DNA of 43,954 nucleotides from CALXSC01 sp964493475 (GCA_964493475.1 CAZBNS010000002.1:1-43954), one strand, 5' to 3'; counted from the first letter of the stretch, positions 31,867 to 42,201 are shown. The notes: a model not told the origin generated them from the sequence alone. Numbers and translations are program-made.

Positions 31867-33420
31867 ATGGAATTTTCTAGGACAAAAACAATATTTATTC
31901 TTTTGGTTTGTTTGATTGGTATATTGTTAAGTTTGGGAAACTTTTATGATTTAGGCATATTCTCCAAGAATACGGTTCATTTAGGACTTGACTTAAGAGG
32001 AGGATCTCAAATTCTATTAAAAATAGATTATGACAACTATGTAAAAGAACAGCTAGCAAATACAATTTCTGACTTAAAAACCGAATTTAGAAAAAATCAA
32101 ATAAGAACTATTCCACAATTAAAAATTGAAGTAAAAGACGGTGAAAAAGAAAACTATATTTATTTCGTTTTAACTTCTGAATCAGATTTAAAACCTATAA
32201 AAAAAATCATAAATAACGTAAATCCAAATTTAGACTTAAAACGAGTTATGAATGATATTTATATAAAATATAATAAAGATACTCTGGAAAAAATAAAATA
32301 TAGATTATTAGAGCAATCAATAGAAATTGTCAGAAAAAGAATTGACGAAACTGGAACAAAAGAACCTACAATTCAAGCTCAGGGAAGAGATAGAATTTTA
32401 GTTCAAGTTCCCGGTATGGAAAGTCCGGATGAATTAAAAAAAGTTTTGGGTAAAACCGCAAAAATGACTTTCCATTTTGTAAACACTGAAATTTTAAAAG
32501 ATGGGGTTTTACCTCCAAATGTTGAAAGAATGAAAGAAATGAACGGAAATTATTACTACAATGTTGATAAAACTGTGATTTTAAGTGGCGATTTATTACA
32601 AGATGCAAACGCAACATACAGCGAAGGAAAACCAGCTGTAGGCTTTAAATTTAATGACTTAGGTGCAAAAAAGTTTGCTGACATCACAAAAGCCAATCTT
32701 GGCAGAATATTAGCCATAGTTTTGGATAATGAGGTAATCACTGCACCACGAATTAATACTCCAATACTCGCTGGAAACGGAATAATAACTGGAAATTTCA
32801 CCACAGCGGAAGCAAATCAAGTAGCCTTATTATTAAGGGCTGGAGCATTGCCTGCGCCACTAGAAGTTATTGAAGAAAGGGTTGTAGGACCATCATTAGG
32901 ACAAGACTCAATCAAAAGCGGACTTAACGCTTGCATGATAGGATTTATCCTTACATTATTATTTGTATTATTTATTTACAGATTCTTTGGTATTTTAACG
33001 TGCATCACATTAGTAATTAACCTATTCATAACATTGGGCGCTTTATCGCTAATAAATGCAACTCTAACTTTACCAGGTATAGCCGGTATTGTTTTATCAA
33101 TAGGAATGGCAGTTGATACAAATGTTTTAATTTTTGAAAGAATTAAAGAAGAATATAAAGCATCTGGCAAAGTTTATAATTCTGTAGCTAGTGGATTTGA
33201 TTTCGCATGGACAACTATTTTTGACTCAAATATTACCACACTACTAGTAGCAATAATATTGTTTGCTTTAGGAACTGGAGCAATTAAAGGCTTCGCTTTA
33301 GTTCTTGGAATTGGTATATTTGCTTCTTTATTTTCCGGAGTTTTATTAACAAAATTATTATTATCTGCTTGGTTAAACAAATTCCAACCAAGACAAATTA
33401 AAATGTGGAGTGTCAAATGA
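31867..33420 (+). CDS. secD: Protein translocase subunit SecD
   Basis: RND-type Sec accessory protein that uses the proton motive force to pull proteins into the periplasm. 517 residues: first membrane helix (about 8-25), VHLGLDLRGGSQILL (about 37-51), large periplasmic P1 region, and a C-terminal five-helix bundle beginning at PAPLEVIEERVVGPSLGQDS. GMAVDTNVLIFERIKEE in TM4 is intact. Length is normal for an unfused SecD. The next gene is an outer membrane protein overlapping the SecD stop (ATGA), so secF is not in its usual place. Confidence 0.95.
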   Translation: MEFSRTKTIFILLVCLIGILLSLGNFYDLGIFSKNTVHLGLDLRGGSQILLKIDYDNYVKEQLANTISDLKTEFRKNQIRTIPQLKIEVKDGEKENYIYFVLTSESDLKPIKKIINNVNPNLDLKRVMNDIYIKYNKDTLEKIKYRLLEQSIEIVRKRIDETGTKEPTIQAQGRDRILVQVPGMESPDELKKVLGKTAKMTFHFVNTEILKDGVLPPNVERMKEMNGNYYYNVDKTVILSGDLLQDANATYSEGKPAVGFKFNDLGAKKFADITKANLGRILAIVLDNEVITAPRINTPILAGNGIITGNFTTAEANQVALLLRAGALPAPLEVIEERVVGPSLGQDSIKSGLNACMIGFILTLLFVLFIYRFFGILTCITLVINLFITLGALSLINATLTLPGIAGIVLSIGMAVDTNVLIFERIKEEYKASGKVYNSVASGFDFAWTTIFDSNITTLLVAIILFALGTGAIKGFALVLGIGIFASLFSGVLLTKLLLSAWLNKFQPRQIKMWSVK

Positions 33421-34694
33421 AATTATTTAAGTATGCTTTAGTTCTATTATTATGTTCTACTTTATCAGCCTTCGCCGAGAACTATGATGATGATATTTAT
33501 GAAGACAGCGGCAGTTATTCAACCAAATCAACGCCAAAAAAACAAAATACTAATAACCCAAGCACAAAAAATACAAATAAAGATTCAATTTTTGAAGGCT
33601 ATATCTTAAGCGAATTTTATGTAAATACACTCACGGACGCAAAAGACAAAGTCAGAAAAAACGACAGCCCAACAAATTCATATTTATATTTGGAATCACT
33701 AGCAAAATTAAACATTGGAAAAGGTTTTTTTGCCGAAACAAAGTGGTATTTAAAGCCAGTAAATAAAAGACTTTACACGGGCGATATTTATGCAAAAGAC
33801 ACATCCCGTGTTATAGGAGATTCTTCTAACAGTGATTTTTACGGAAAGGATAATTACGTTAAGCGAACTTTTCAATTTTCAAGCTACGGTTTAGGCATTG
33901 AAACTTTATACGCTGGTTATAAAAATTCAAACTTAGCTTTTGGTTTAGGAAAAATAACTCCAACTTTTGCAACCGCTTATGATAAATCAAGATTTAGCGG
34001 TGTATATGGCATTAAAGTTCCAGAAGAATATGAATTAACTGACAAAATAGGCGGCTATGTATCAGCAATCTTTCCATTCGGTAATTTAACATTTAATATG
34101 TTCTACGACGATACAACAGATTTAAGCAACACAATGTTTAAAAAACAAGGAAGAGATAAATCAAAAGGCGGAGCTGGAAATACCGAAAAATTAAACAATT
34201 TCTCTTTAACGTTTAATGGAAAATTTGACAACTTATCATTAAATTTAGGCTACAGACAACTAGAAGCGTCTTTGCCGCAAGAAAGCAATGAAAATGGATA
34301 CACAATTGGCCTTGAATATTTAGTAGAATTGCCTTACGACATTAATTTCTTACCATTTGTAGAGTATACTTATTTAGACGATTTTGATGGCATGAAATCA
34401 AGAGATGTATCTTACTTTACAGTATTCTTACCTATGATTTATGAAAACTGGCATTTCATTCTTTCAAACACTTCAAAATATGACGACGAAAGAAATTACC
34501 GCAATTATACAAGTTATTTAACTCAGGCCTCAGTTGGTTATAAATTTGACTTTGGATTAATGATTGATGTTGCAAAAGTTTGGGAAAGATATGTAAGAAA
34601 AGCTGATGGATTTAGCGAAGTAGGCGCTAGAGATAAATGGGTAAAACATGCTGATTCTTGGGCATTTATGATATCATATTTATTTAATTTTTAA
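33417..34694 (+). CDS. Putative beta-barrel outer membrane protein
   Basis: 425 residues from ATG 33417, which overlaps the secD stop. Signal peptide MKLFKYALVLLLCSTLSAFA, a Ser/Thr/Asn/Lys linker (about 25-60), then alternating amphipathic strands such as LAFGLGKITPTFAT, LSLNLGYRQLEASLP and INFLPFVEYTYLDDF. The chain ends in Phe, the usual signal for BAM-mediated insertion. It resembles porin-like proteins, but I recognise no specific family. Coupling to secD is unusual and may link its export to Sec. Confidence 0.7.
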   Translation: MKLFKYALVLLLCSTLSAFAENYDDDIYEDSGSYSTKSTPKKQNTNNPSTKNTNKDSIFEGYILSEFYVNTLTDAKDKVRKNDSPTNSYLYLESLAKLNIGKGFFAETKWYLKPVNKRLYTGDIYAKDTSRVIGDSSNSDFYGKDNYVKRTFQFSSYGLGIETLYAGYKNSNLAFGLGKITPTFATAYDKSRFSGVYGIKVPEEYELTDKIGGYVSAIFPFGNLTFNMFYDDTTDLSNTMFKKQGRDKSKGGAGNTEKLNNFSLTFNGKFDNLSLNLGYRQLEASLPQESNENGYTIGLEYLVELPYDINFLPFVEYTYLDDFDGMKSRDVSYFTVFLPMIYENWHFILSNTSKYDDERNYRNYTSYLTQASVGYKFDFGLMIDVAKVWERYVRKADGFSEVGARDKWVKHADSWAFMISYLFNF

Positions 34695-34758
34695 TAGTTT
34701 AATAGAATATAATAATCTATAAAAATACAGAAAATCGTTGGGAGATTTACATTTTTTC

Positions 34759-34814
34759 AGTATATTATTGCAGTGCCATTTTTATTAGTGTATTGCATTC
34801 AACCGCAATATATA
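34759..34814. repeat. Family-2 intergenic repeat
   Basis: AGTATATTATTGCAGTGCC, a short middle and ATTCAACCGCAATATATA. It matches 16068-16137 and 38782-38848 with roughly inverted ends. The 34695-34917 gap holds no gene. Confidence 0.6.
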
Positions 34815-34917
34815 ATATATTATTATAATTAATAAATTTAGCAACTAATCAATATACGATTGACTATAAAATTATTTATCATATAACTTAAGATTGGTTT
34901 TATAATTTATATAATGT

Positions 34918-35388
34918 ATGGATAAAAAAAAATTTATGCAAGAAGCTATTAAGTCTTCCATTGAAGGAATGAATAGCAATGCTGGCGGTCCTTTTGGGGC
35001 TGTAATTGTTAAAAATGGTGAAATTATAGCTAGAGGCTGGAATAAGGTTACGAGCACTAATGATCCAACTGCGCATGCCGAAATTACAACAATTAGGGAA
35101 GCGTGTAAAAAATTGGGAACGTTTGATTTAAGTGGCTGTGAGCTTTATACTTCATGCGAGCCGTGTCCTATGTGTTTGGCGGCTATATATTGGGCAAGAA
35201 TTGATAAAATTTATTATGGAAATACCAAAAAAGACGCTGCAGATATTGGTTTTGATGACGATTTTATTTATGCAGAATTTGCGCTTCCAGTGGAGAAAAG
35301 AAGTGTTCCAATGGAACAGTTAGATAGGGAAGATGCTATAAAATCTTTTGAAAAATGGGCGGAAAAAAATGATAAGATTGAATATTAG
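34918..35388 (+). CDS. guaD: Guanine deaminase (GuaD-type nucleoside deaminase)
   Basis: 156 residues of the cytidine-deaminase fold. Zinc ligands and catalytic Glu are in PTAHAEITTIR (His53, Glu55) and CEPCPMC (Cys83, Cys86). NAGGPFGAVIVKNGEIIARG, AAIYWARIDKIYYGNT and GFDDDFIYAEFALP match Bacillus guanine deaminase more closely than the tRNA deaminase TadA. It converts guanine to xanthine. It stands 54 bp before the AsmA-like gene on the same strand. Confidence 0.85.
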   Translation: MDKKKFMQEAIKSSIEGMNSNAGGPFGAVIVKNGEIIARGWNKVTSTNDPTAHAEITTIREACKKLGTFDLSGCELYTSCEPCPMCLAAIYWARIDKIYYGNTKKDAADIGFDDDFIYAEFALPVEKRSVPMEQLDREDAIKSFEKWAEKNDKIEY

Positions 35389-35442
35389 CTTTAATTTTTA
35401 ATTTTATTTATTAAATTAAATATAGATTTTTAAAAAAATAAT

Positions 35443-38385
35443 ATGACAAAATCTTTTAAAAGCATAAGAAAGTTTATTAATATTAGAAATCTATATTTTT
35501 TTATATTTAAGATTTGTGTTGCTGTATTATTAACTTTGTCTTTGTTGATAATAAATTTTATTATAATATTTTCAATAAAGCCCAGAACTGTTCCGAAAGT
35601 TAGTTCTTATATTATAAAATATTTAAATAAAAATCCTAATGTTAAGATTAATTTTGATGTTGATAATTCAACTTTGTATTTTGATTCTGATTTAGGTTTA
35701 AAATATAAAATTAAAGATTTTAATTTAGAAACTGATAAATCTAAGATTAATTCGGAAGAGATTATAGTAAATTTAGATTTTGTGAGATTATTATTCGGCA
35801 GAATTAATATAAATGATATTAATTTATCTGATACGAATTTAAAATTTAATTCACAAGAAGTTAGTTCAAAAAAAGAATTTACACATGAAAAAGAGGAAAT
35901 AACTGCGCAAATTCAAAAAGTAATTCAGAAAATTCATAATAGTTCGGTTTCAATAAAAAGATTTCAACTTAATGATTTTAAAATAAATGTTAACTTAAAT
36001 AATGTTGATAATGAAATAAAAATATTAAGATCTCAACTTAATTTAGATTTTAAAAACAGTAATTTTCAAATATATCAAAATGCAATATTTAATATTAATA
36101 ATGCCAAGACTAATTCAAGGTTAAGCGTTATTTGTGATAAGCGAGATGGAGTTAGCAATTGCAAAATTGATATAAAAAACATTAATCCAAATAATTTTGA
36201 AACTTTTTTTAATCAAAATAGTATAGAATATAGTTATTTATCTAATGTGGATGGTTATTTTGATGGAAAGTTTGATTTTATATTCGATAATAAAATGAAA
36301 TTAAAGAGTGGCAATGGAATAATAAAGTCAATATTTGGCTCATTTGATTTTAAAAATTTATTTGACGAAAAATTAGTTTTTGGAAATTTAATAATAAATG
36401 TCGGATTTGACAACTATTTTAAAGATATAAATATTAATTCATTAACTACGAATTTTGGCAAAACTCGCTTTTTTATGAGTATGTTTATAAAAGAAAAAAA
36501 GAAATATAAAAGTGTAGACTTAAATTTTGATATTCAAAACACACTGGTGAGTGATTTAAGAAAATTATGGCCTAATTTTTTAGATAATGACTCAAGCAGG
36601 CCATGGGTTTTAAAACATATTAAATCTGGAAATTTGCCTCTTGCTAAAACAAATATGAATTTTAAATATTTTTATGACAATAATAAGTCTGGATTACAAT
36701 CGATTAATGCTGAGATTGATTTGGATAATATTCTACTAGAATATGATGACTATTTTCCAATTATTCAAAATATTAATGGCAAAGCTATTTTCACTAAAAA
36801 CGACATGAAAATCAATATAAAAACTGCGAAGGTTTTAAACTCAAAGATAACAAATGGAATTATTAGTATTGATTTTAATAAAAATCCAAAAAATGTCGCT
36901 ATAAAAGCAAATTTAAATGGCCCTATCCATGATTTATTTATTCATATTAATAAAAATGACACTGCAAATATAAAAAATACTGTAAACAGCATTTTAGAAG
37001 ATTATTATACTATTACTGATTTAAATTTAAAAATACCGTTAATTAATAATATTACTTTCAACAGCGTATTTTTAAGCACTAAATCCACAGTATTTAATAA
37101 AGAAAATTCATTATTGACAAAAAATTCCAGCATAAATTTTTCTTTCATAAAGCCTCAAAATAGCAATAAATTTTCTGGAAAAATAGATTTAACCAAGAGC
37201 AATTTAGAATATATTCCTTTAAATATGTTCAAACCAAATAATACACTGCTTTCTTTTGATTATTTTTGTGAGTTGAATGATGGCGTTGTGTATATTCATG
37301 ATATTAAATCAAACGATGATTTTATTAGTTTTATTGCAAACGGTTTTTTAAATATAGACAAAAAAATTAATGAAATTAATTTTGAAAATATATCATATAA
37401 TAATTCCAACTATAATCTTTATTATAAATCATACGTTTCAAATGGTATATTAAATAACAATATTGAAATAGATGGAAGAAACATCAATTACAACAATATA
37501 TTTGAAAAACTAAAGGATAATAAAAATTCTATTAATACTGCAGAGTCAAATGCCAAAAATAAGATGAATGTGAAATTAAATTTAAAATATTTAAGTTTTG
37601 AAAATGAAAGACAGCTAAAATTGCCTATTCTTTCAGCGGAATTTGAAAACAACGATATAAAGAAAATTGATTTTCAGGCAAAAATTGATGATAAAAAGTT
37701 TATAAATTTAAACTTCAACAAAAGACAAAAAATGTTAAGTATGGAATCCAATGATTTTGGCGATTTATTTCAAATAATAGGTTTGACAGACAAAATAATT
37801 GGCGGCGCAGGAGAAATTAATTTTAATCATATAACAGAGAATGGCAAAGGGATACTTTACGGAAATATTGACATTACTAAACAGTTTAAAATTATTACAG
37901 ATGAAAACGCAAGCAAAAATTTAATTCCAAATATCAAGCAGGAAAAATATTTTAGAAGGCTAACGAACAGCCTTATTGAAGATTCAAGTATAAGGTTTGA
38001 TAGAATGCGAGGAAATATATCTTTTAGTGAAAATATTCTAAAATTTGATGAAGTAGTTGCAAATAGTAGTTTTATAAATTTACAAATATTAGCCTCAGGA
38101 TTTTTAAACCTTAACACCAATGAAATAAAAATTAATGGACTTTTAATGCCATTAGGCACGATAAATGGCCTATTTGGAGCAAACAGACTGCCAGTTATAA
38201 GCGATATAGTATTTGGACAAAAAGATGCTGGATTATTTGCCTCTAAGTTTGAAATTACGAAGAAAAACAATAACGCAAAATTAAATTTCAAAGTTGATAA
38301 ATTTTCAATGATTATGCCGGGATTTTTAAGAAATATATTTGATCTAGATACCTATAAAAATACTTATCATAATTTTATAAAATAA
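35443..38385 (+). CDS. AsmA-like (DUF3971/YhdP-type) envelope protein
   Basis: 980 residues. A single N-terminal membrane anchor (about 20-48; FKICVAVLLTLSLLIINF) is followed by a very long periplasmic region of repeating short beta strands, typical of the AsmA/TamB superfamily bridges for lipid transfer. The C-terminal part has EDSSIRFDRMRGNISFSENI, SGFLNLNTNEIKINGLLMP and VISDIVFGQKDAGLFASKFEI, the usual AsmA_2 end. Expected to help phospholipid transport or outer-membrane assembly. Strongly Asn/Lys/Ile-biased as in the rest of the AT-rich genome. Confidence 0.8.
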   Translation: MTKSFKSIRKFINIRNLYFFIFKICVAVLLTLSLLIINFIIIFSIKPRTVPKVSSYIIKYLNKNPNVKINFDVDNSTLYFDSDLGLKYKIKDFNLETDKSKINSEEIIVNLDFVRLLFGRININDINLSDTNLKFNSQEVSSKKEFTHEKEEITAQIQKVIQKIHNSSVSIKRFQLNDFKINVNLNNVDNEIKILRSQLNLDFKNSNFQIYQNAIFNINNAKTNSRLSVICDKRDGVSNCKIDIKNINPNNFETFFNQNSIEYSYLSNVDGYFDGKFDFIFDNKMKLKSGNGIIKSIFGSFDFKNLFDEKLVFGNLIINVGFDNYFKDININSLTTNFGKTRFFMSMFIKEKKKYKSVDLNFDIQNTLVSDLRKLWPNFLDNDSSRPWVLKHIKSGNLPLAKTNMNFKYFYDNNKSGLQSINAEIDLDNILLEYDDYFPIIQNINGKAIFTKNDMKINIKTAKVLNSKITNGIISIDFNKNPKNVAIKANLNGPIHDLFIHINKNDTANIKNTVNSILEDYYTITDLNLKIPLINNITFNSVFLSTKSTVFNKENSLLTKNSSINFSFIKPQNSNKFSGKIDLTKSNLEYIPLNMFKPNNTLLSFDYFCELNDGVVYIHDIKSNDDFISFIANGFLNIDKKINEINFENISYNNSNYNLYYKSYVSNGILNNNIEIDGRNINYNNIFEKLKDNKNSINTAESNAKNKMNVKLNLKYLSFENERQLKLPILSAEFENNDIKKIDFQAKIDDKKFINLNFNKRQKMLSMESNDFGDLFQIIGLTDKIIGGAGEINFNHITENGKGILYGNIDITKQFKIITDENASKNLIPNIKQEKYFRRLTNSLIEDSSIRFDRMRGNISFSENILKFDEVVANSSFINLQILASGFLNLNTNEIKINGLLMPLGTINGLFGANRLPVISDIVFGQKDAGLFASKFEITKKNNNAKLNFKVDKFSMIMPGFLRNIFDLDTYKNTYHNFIK

Positions 38386-38532
38386 AATTACTACTATTAG
38401 TAAAATATAATTTCAATATTAAAGAAATTATTACAATGCGACAAATACTTATATTAATAGTTAACAATCAATAACATTAAAATAACTAAGCGAATTAAAC
38501 TATATGATATATATTAAATGATTAAATAATTA

Positions 38533-38607
38533 TGGAGGTCGGGGTCAGAATCGAACTGACGCATAGAAGCTTTGCAGGCCACGGCATTACCACTTTGCTA
38601 CCCGACC
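38533..38607 (-). tRNA. tRNA-Cys (GCA)
   Basis: Acceptor GGTCGGG pairs with CCCGACC, the anticodon loop CTGCAAA gives GCA and the T arm contains AGTTCGATT. The discriminator is U73, the cysteine identity base, and CCA is encoded. Confidence 0.95.
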
Positions 38608-38689
38608 ATAATTGAAGTAATTATTACATTGAATTATTTTTTAGTCAAGTTTTTTAAATATAATTTAGGATAATTACAGACTTCCCAAT

Positions 38690-38848
38690 CTGTAATTACA
38701 TATCTAGTCTTCCTTGCGAGGAATGAACGGCTGGAAACAAATATAGTTTTTGTTAATGAATTCCTTTTATCTTGCATTTTCAGTATGTTATTGCGGTGTT
38801 AATTTTTTTGTTAATGAATTTCGCATTCCCTCATCTTGCGGCATATAA
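38690..38848. repeat. Degenerate family-1 fragment and family-2 repeat
   Basis: TAGTCTTCCTTGCGAGGAAT (38693) is related to the family-1 type fragment at 3186. AGTATGTTATTGCGGTG (38782) to TTGCGGCATATAA (38848) is a diverged family-2 copy. The 38608-38967 gap shows no gene. Confidence 0.45.
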
Positions 38849-38967
38849 ATTTTATTAATATTTTATTTGTTTTAAGGCAATCTACAAAAAACCAAACAAA
38901 AATAGCTATTAATCCAATATAAATATATTAAAATAATACTCCCAAATGGAACACAAAGAAACATTTA

Positions 38968-39885
38968 TTAAAATAATACACCACTAATTAACCTCAAATC
39001 GAACCAATCAAACTGATGATTAAACCAAGTATATTGTCTTTTAGCATAGTTTCTTGTAATTTTAATCGATTGATTGACAAAATCGCTTAAAGAAATTTTA
39101 CTATTCAAATATTCAACCCCTTCAAGCAATCCTATCGTATTTGATACCGAATAACTGGCTGGATTTTCTATTATTTTTTTATGTTTTTTGGAAAAGTCTT
39201 TAATTTCTTCCAAAACATTGTCTTGCTCTACGAGTTTTTTAAATCTTAATTCACACCTTTGATATAATAAATCTCTAGGCGGATTTATATTTATATGGAA
39301 AAATGCTTCTCTTGGAAAAAGTCTAATATTTCCTTTTTCCTGAAAATATCTAATGGATTTTCCACTGGCTTCAAATATTTCCAAAAATCTCAATAATCTT
39401 TGTTTGTCATTCGGATTTAATTTTTCAACATATTCTTTATCAATTTGCAATGCCTTTTTATAACATTCTTGATAACCAACTTTTTCATATAAATCATTAA
39501 TCTTTTCTCTAATATCTTGTGAAACTTCTGGAATTTGTGAAATTCCATCAATTAATTTTGAAATATACATTCCGGTTCCGCCAACAATTATAGGTTTTTT
39601 ACCGCTTAAAAAACAATACTCTATTTTTTCTTTTGCTAATTTTAACCAAAGTCCTATATTACAATTATTTTCTGGTTCCAAATGAGAAAATAGCAAATGC
39701 TCAATGCCTTCTTTTTCAACTTCTGTTGGCTGTGCTGAAAGTATTGGTAAACCTTTATAAATCTGCACGGAGTCTGCATTGATTATAACTCCATTATATT
39801 TTTTCGCTAATTCCACAGAGTAAGCTGTTTTACCGCTGGCCGTAGGTCCAGAAACTACAATAATTTTTTTGCTTTCTATACTCAC
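38968..39885 (-). CDS. miaA: tRNA dimethylallyltransferase MiaA
   Basis: Adds the dimethylallyl group to A37 of tRNAs reading UNN codons. 305 residues with P-loop GPTASGKT (13-20), VIINADSVQIYKGLPILSAQP (31-51) in place of the usual DS.Q.Y motif, GGTGMYISKLIDGI and the C-terminal ITRNYAKRQYTWF tRNA-binding part. It starts 10 bp after dnaN on the same strand. With MtaB, two A37 modification enzymes are in the window. Confidence 0.96.
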   Translation of the reverse strand: MSIESKKIIVVSGPTASGKTAYSVELAKKYNGVIINADSVQIYKGLPILSAQPTEVEKEGIEHLLFSHLEPENNCNIGLWLKLAKEKIEYCFLSGKKPIIVGGTGMYISKLIDGISQIPEVSQDIREKINDLYEKVGYQECYKKALQIDKEYVEKLNPNDKQRLLRFLEIFEASGKSIRYFQEKGNIRLFPREAFFHININPPRDLLYQRCELRFKKLVEQDNVLEEIKDFSKKHKKIIENPASYSVSNTIGLLEGVEYLNSKISLSDFVNQSIKITRNYAKRQYTWFNHQFDWFDLRLISGVLF

Positions 39886-39895
39886 AACGCATTAA

Positions 39896-41017
39896 TTATG
39901 ATCTAATTGGCATTAAAACAAATAATAAGTTTTTATTATTTTCTTGTTGAATTAGCAATGGAGAACTGCCATCTTCTATTTTAAACACAAGATTTTTTTC
40001 ACTTATTTGTCCCAAAATATCTAACAAATATTTTGCATTTAAAACCGTATTTATCTCATCGCCATCATAGTCAGTCTTTATGTCAGCTTTAGCCATGCTT
40101 CCATCAGAACTTGAAATTTCTAAATCAATATTTTCTGATTTAATTGAAATTTTTACATTTTTAGTTTTATCATTTGAAACAATGCAAACTTTACCAAGAA
40201 CATCTTGCAAAGCAGCAGTATTTATCTTCACTTCTTTACTATTCTTATATGGAATTACTTTTTCATAATCAGGGAATTCGCCCTCAACCAATTTCAATAA
40301 TATTTCTAAATTCTCAGTTTTAATATTCATTTTATTTTTACTAAAGGAAATCAAAACTTCATTCTCGCCCTTTTCCAAAATTTTTATTATTTCCGGAATA
40401 ACTTTTTTAGGCATAATCGCCTTTTGTAAAAGCTTATAATCTTCTTTCTTCTCACCGGATGTAGCAAGAATATGGCCGTTTGTAGCCACCATAAATGTGT
40501 GATAACCGCCTTCTTTATCTTTATAAACCTCAATATGAATGCCATTAAGATAATATCTCACCTCATCATCACCCATTGCAATTTTAACTTTTTTCATTGA
40601 CTCAAGAAGCTCATCTCTTTGAACCTTATATTCCTCGCCTTTATCATCTCCAATTTGACTTCTGCCCTCTTGCTCGCAAGTTTTTATCTTAAACTTTATG
40701 CCATCAGCTTCAACACTGATTAAATTCTCTTTTTCTTCTTTAAATGTTATTTTAACATCATCAGAAAAACTTTTAATTATATCCTGCAGTCTTCTTAACG
40801 GAAGTATCATTTCCATACTTTCCTTATTGCTTATATCTTCTTTTCCAACCAATAAATATCTAAACGATAAAATTTCAAATAAAAGTTTGCCCCCTGATAC
40901 CTTAATGAACACACTACTTTCAGTATTAGATAAGTCATCAGGTCCAATCTCCGGGTTGAATAATACTATGTTTCTTAATTTTTTAGCTTCTATTGTAAAT
41001 TTCTTGTCCATATTCAT
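39896..41017 (-). CDS. dnaN: DNA polymerase III beta sliding clamp
   Basis: 373 residues in three clamp domains. ILPLRRLQDIIKSF, the central NGIHIEVYKDKEGGYHTFMV with the ATNGHILA motif and the C-terminal VLMPIRS, the usual clamp end, are seen. It tethers polymerase III to DNA. It is not next to dnaA or recF but precedes miaA by 10 bp and follows a phage-type gene. ATG 41017 and an ATG two codons later are equally possible starts. Confidence 0.95.
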   Translation of the reverse strand: MNMDKKFTIEAKKLRNIVLFNPEIGPDDLSNTESSVFIKVSGGKLLFEILSFRYLLVGKEDISNKESMEMILPLRRLQDIIKSFSDDVKITFKEEKENLISVEADGIKFKIKTCEQEGRSQIGDDKGEEYKVQRDELLESMKKVKIAMGDDEVRYYLNGIHIEVYKDKEGGYHTFMVATNGHILATSGEKKEDYKLLQKAIMPKKVIPEIIKILEKGENEVLISFSKNKMNIKTENLEILLKLVEGEFPDYEKVIPYKNSKEVKINTAALQDVLGKVCIVSNDKTKNVKISIKSENIDLEISSSDGSMAKADIKTDYDGDEINTVLNAKYLLDILGQISEKNLVFKIEDGSSPLLIQQENNKNLLFVLMPIRS

Positions 41018-41185
41018 AATTAAATCAACTATTCATTGCTTGACAATATATTTTATTGAAAAAAAGTCAAGATATTTTTTGTCAATAAAAAATACTAGTA
41101 AATTTTTCCAGCTACGGATTACTTTTACAACAAAAGGAAATCTCAACGAAACTATCAAAAACTCTTATAATCATACTAAAACCTT

Positions 41186-41671
41186 CTAAGTATGGTTATC
41201 CTGTTTTAACTTTTGCCAAAATATAAACACTTTTTTAAAAGCATGTCTAAAATAATTTGGGTTGAACTTTTCTTCAGCATAATAATGCATATATGCCATA
41301 GTTGTTTCATTATTTTTATACTTTTCAGGCATACATTGCGGTGGATTATAAAATCTATTATTTTTACCATTTTGATATTTCATTGATTTTATAATATCCT
41401 CACATTTATGCTTTCTCTTATATCTTCTAGTATATTCCTTACTCAAGGCCAAACCATATTCCTTAAGCCAATTCCAATTTCCTTTAGATTTTGCAGCCCA
41501 AATACTGCAGGGATGTTTTAAATGTGTTGGTTTATAGGGATATTTTTGATTATTTAAACAAAGCCCATTAGACAAAAGTTGAGTAGTTTCTAAAATCATT
41601 TTAACCAATCTCTTATCGTCAAGTAATTTACTGTTTAACTTTATATCATGTGTAAAATAAAATATATTCAT
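41186..41671 (-). CDS. Phage-type conserved protein (possible pyrimidine-dimer glycosylase-like)
   Basis: 161 residues. MNIFYF, then LLDDKRLVKMILETTQLLSN, KPTHLKHPCSIWAAKSKGNW and EYTRRYKRKHKCED, followed by NNPPQCMP-like and TMAYMHYYAEEK segments. This layout is common in tailed phages, where it is mostly hypothetical and sometimes labelled endonuclease V/pyrimidine-dimer glycosylase. The function is unproven. It lies between ndk and dnaN and has no signs of prophage around it. Confidence 0.6.
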   Translation of the reverse strand: MNIFYFTHDIKLNSKLLDDKRLVKMILETTQLLSNGLCLNNQKYPYKPTHLKHPCSIWAAKSKGNWNWLKEYGLALSKEYTRRYKRKHKCEDIIKSMKYQNGKNNRFYNPPQCMPEKYKNNETTMAYMHYYAEEKFNPNYFRHAFKKVFIFWQKLKQDNHT

Positions 41672-41787
41672 AAATAGTTATGCAAAATTTTACTTCAAAT
41701 AACCAATAAAAATCAATTTACCATTAGTTATTTTCAAAAATAAGGGGCAATTGCCCATTTAAGACTTTTTAAAAATATAAAAATTAA

Positions 41788-42201
41788 TTAAAAAATCTCT
41801 AATTTGCTAAAGAAAAAATCTATTTCTCTTTCAGCACTCTCAATAGAATCTGAGCCATGAACGCAATTATCTCTGATATTTGTCGCAAATAATTTTCTAA
41901 TAGTTCCCTCAGCAGCTTCTAAGTAATTAGTTTTTCCCATTATTGTTCTATTTTTTTGAATAGCATCACTACCTTCTAAAATTTGAACTATTATAGGTCC
42001 AGAAATTATGAAATCAATCAACGGCTCATAAAACGGTTTTCCTTTATGCTCTCTATAAAAATCCTCAGCCTGTTGTTTTGTTAAAATAATCATCTTCTGA
42101 GCTATAATTTTTAGCCCATTTTCCTCAAACATGGCATTAATTTTTCCAGTTAAATTTCGTTTTACAGCATCTGGTTTTATTATTGATAATGTTCTTTCCA
42201 T
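41788..42201 (-). CDS. ndk: Nucleoside diphosphate kinase
   Basis: Transfers the gamma phosphate between nucleoside triphosphates and diphosphates through a phosphohistidine. 137 residues with N-terminal RTLSIIKPDAVKRN (3-16), the active His115 in NCVHGSDSIESAEREI, and the substrate loop region ATNIRDN. Length is normal. First gene of the ndk-unknown-dnaN-miaA run. Confidence 0.97.
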   Translation of the reverse strand: MERTLSIIKPDAVKRNLTGKINAMFEENGLKIIAQKMIILTKQQAEDFYREHKGKPFYEPLIDFIISGPIIVQILEGSDAIQKNRTIMGKTNYLEAAEGTIRKLFATNIRDNCVHGSDSIESAEREIDFFFSKLEIF

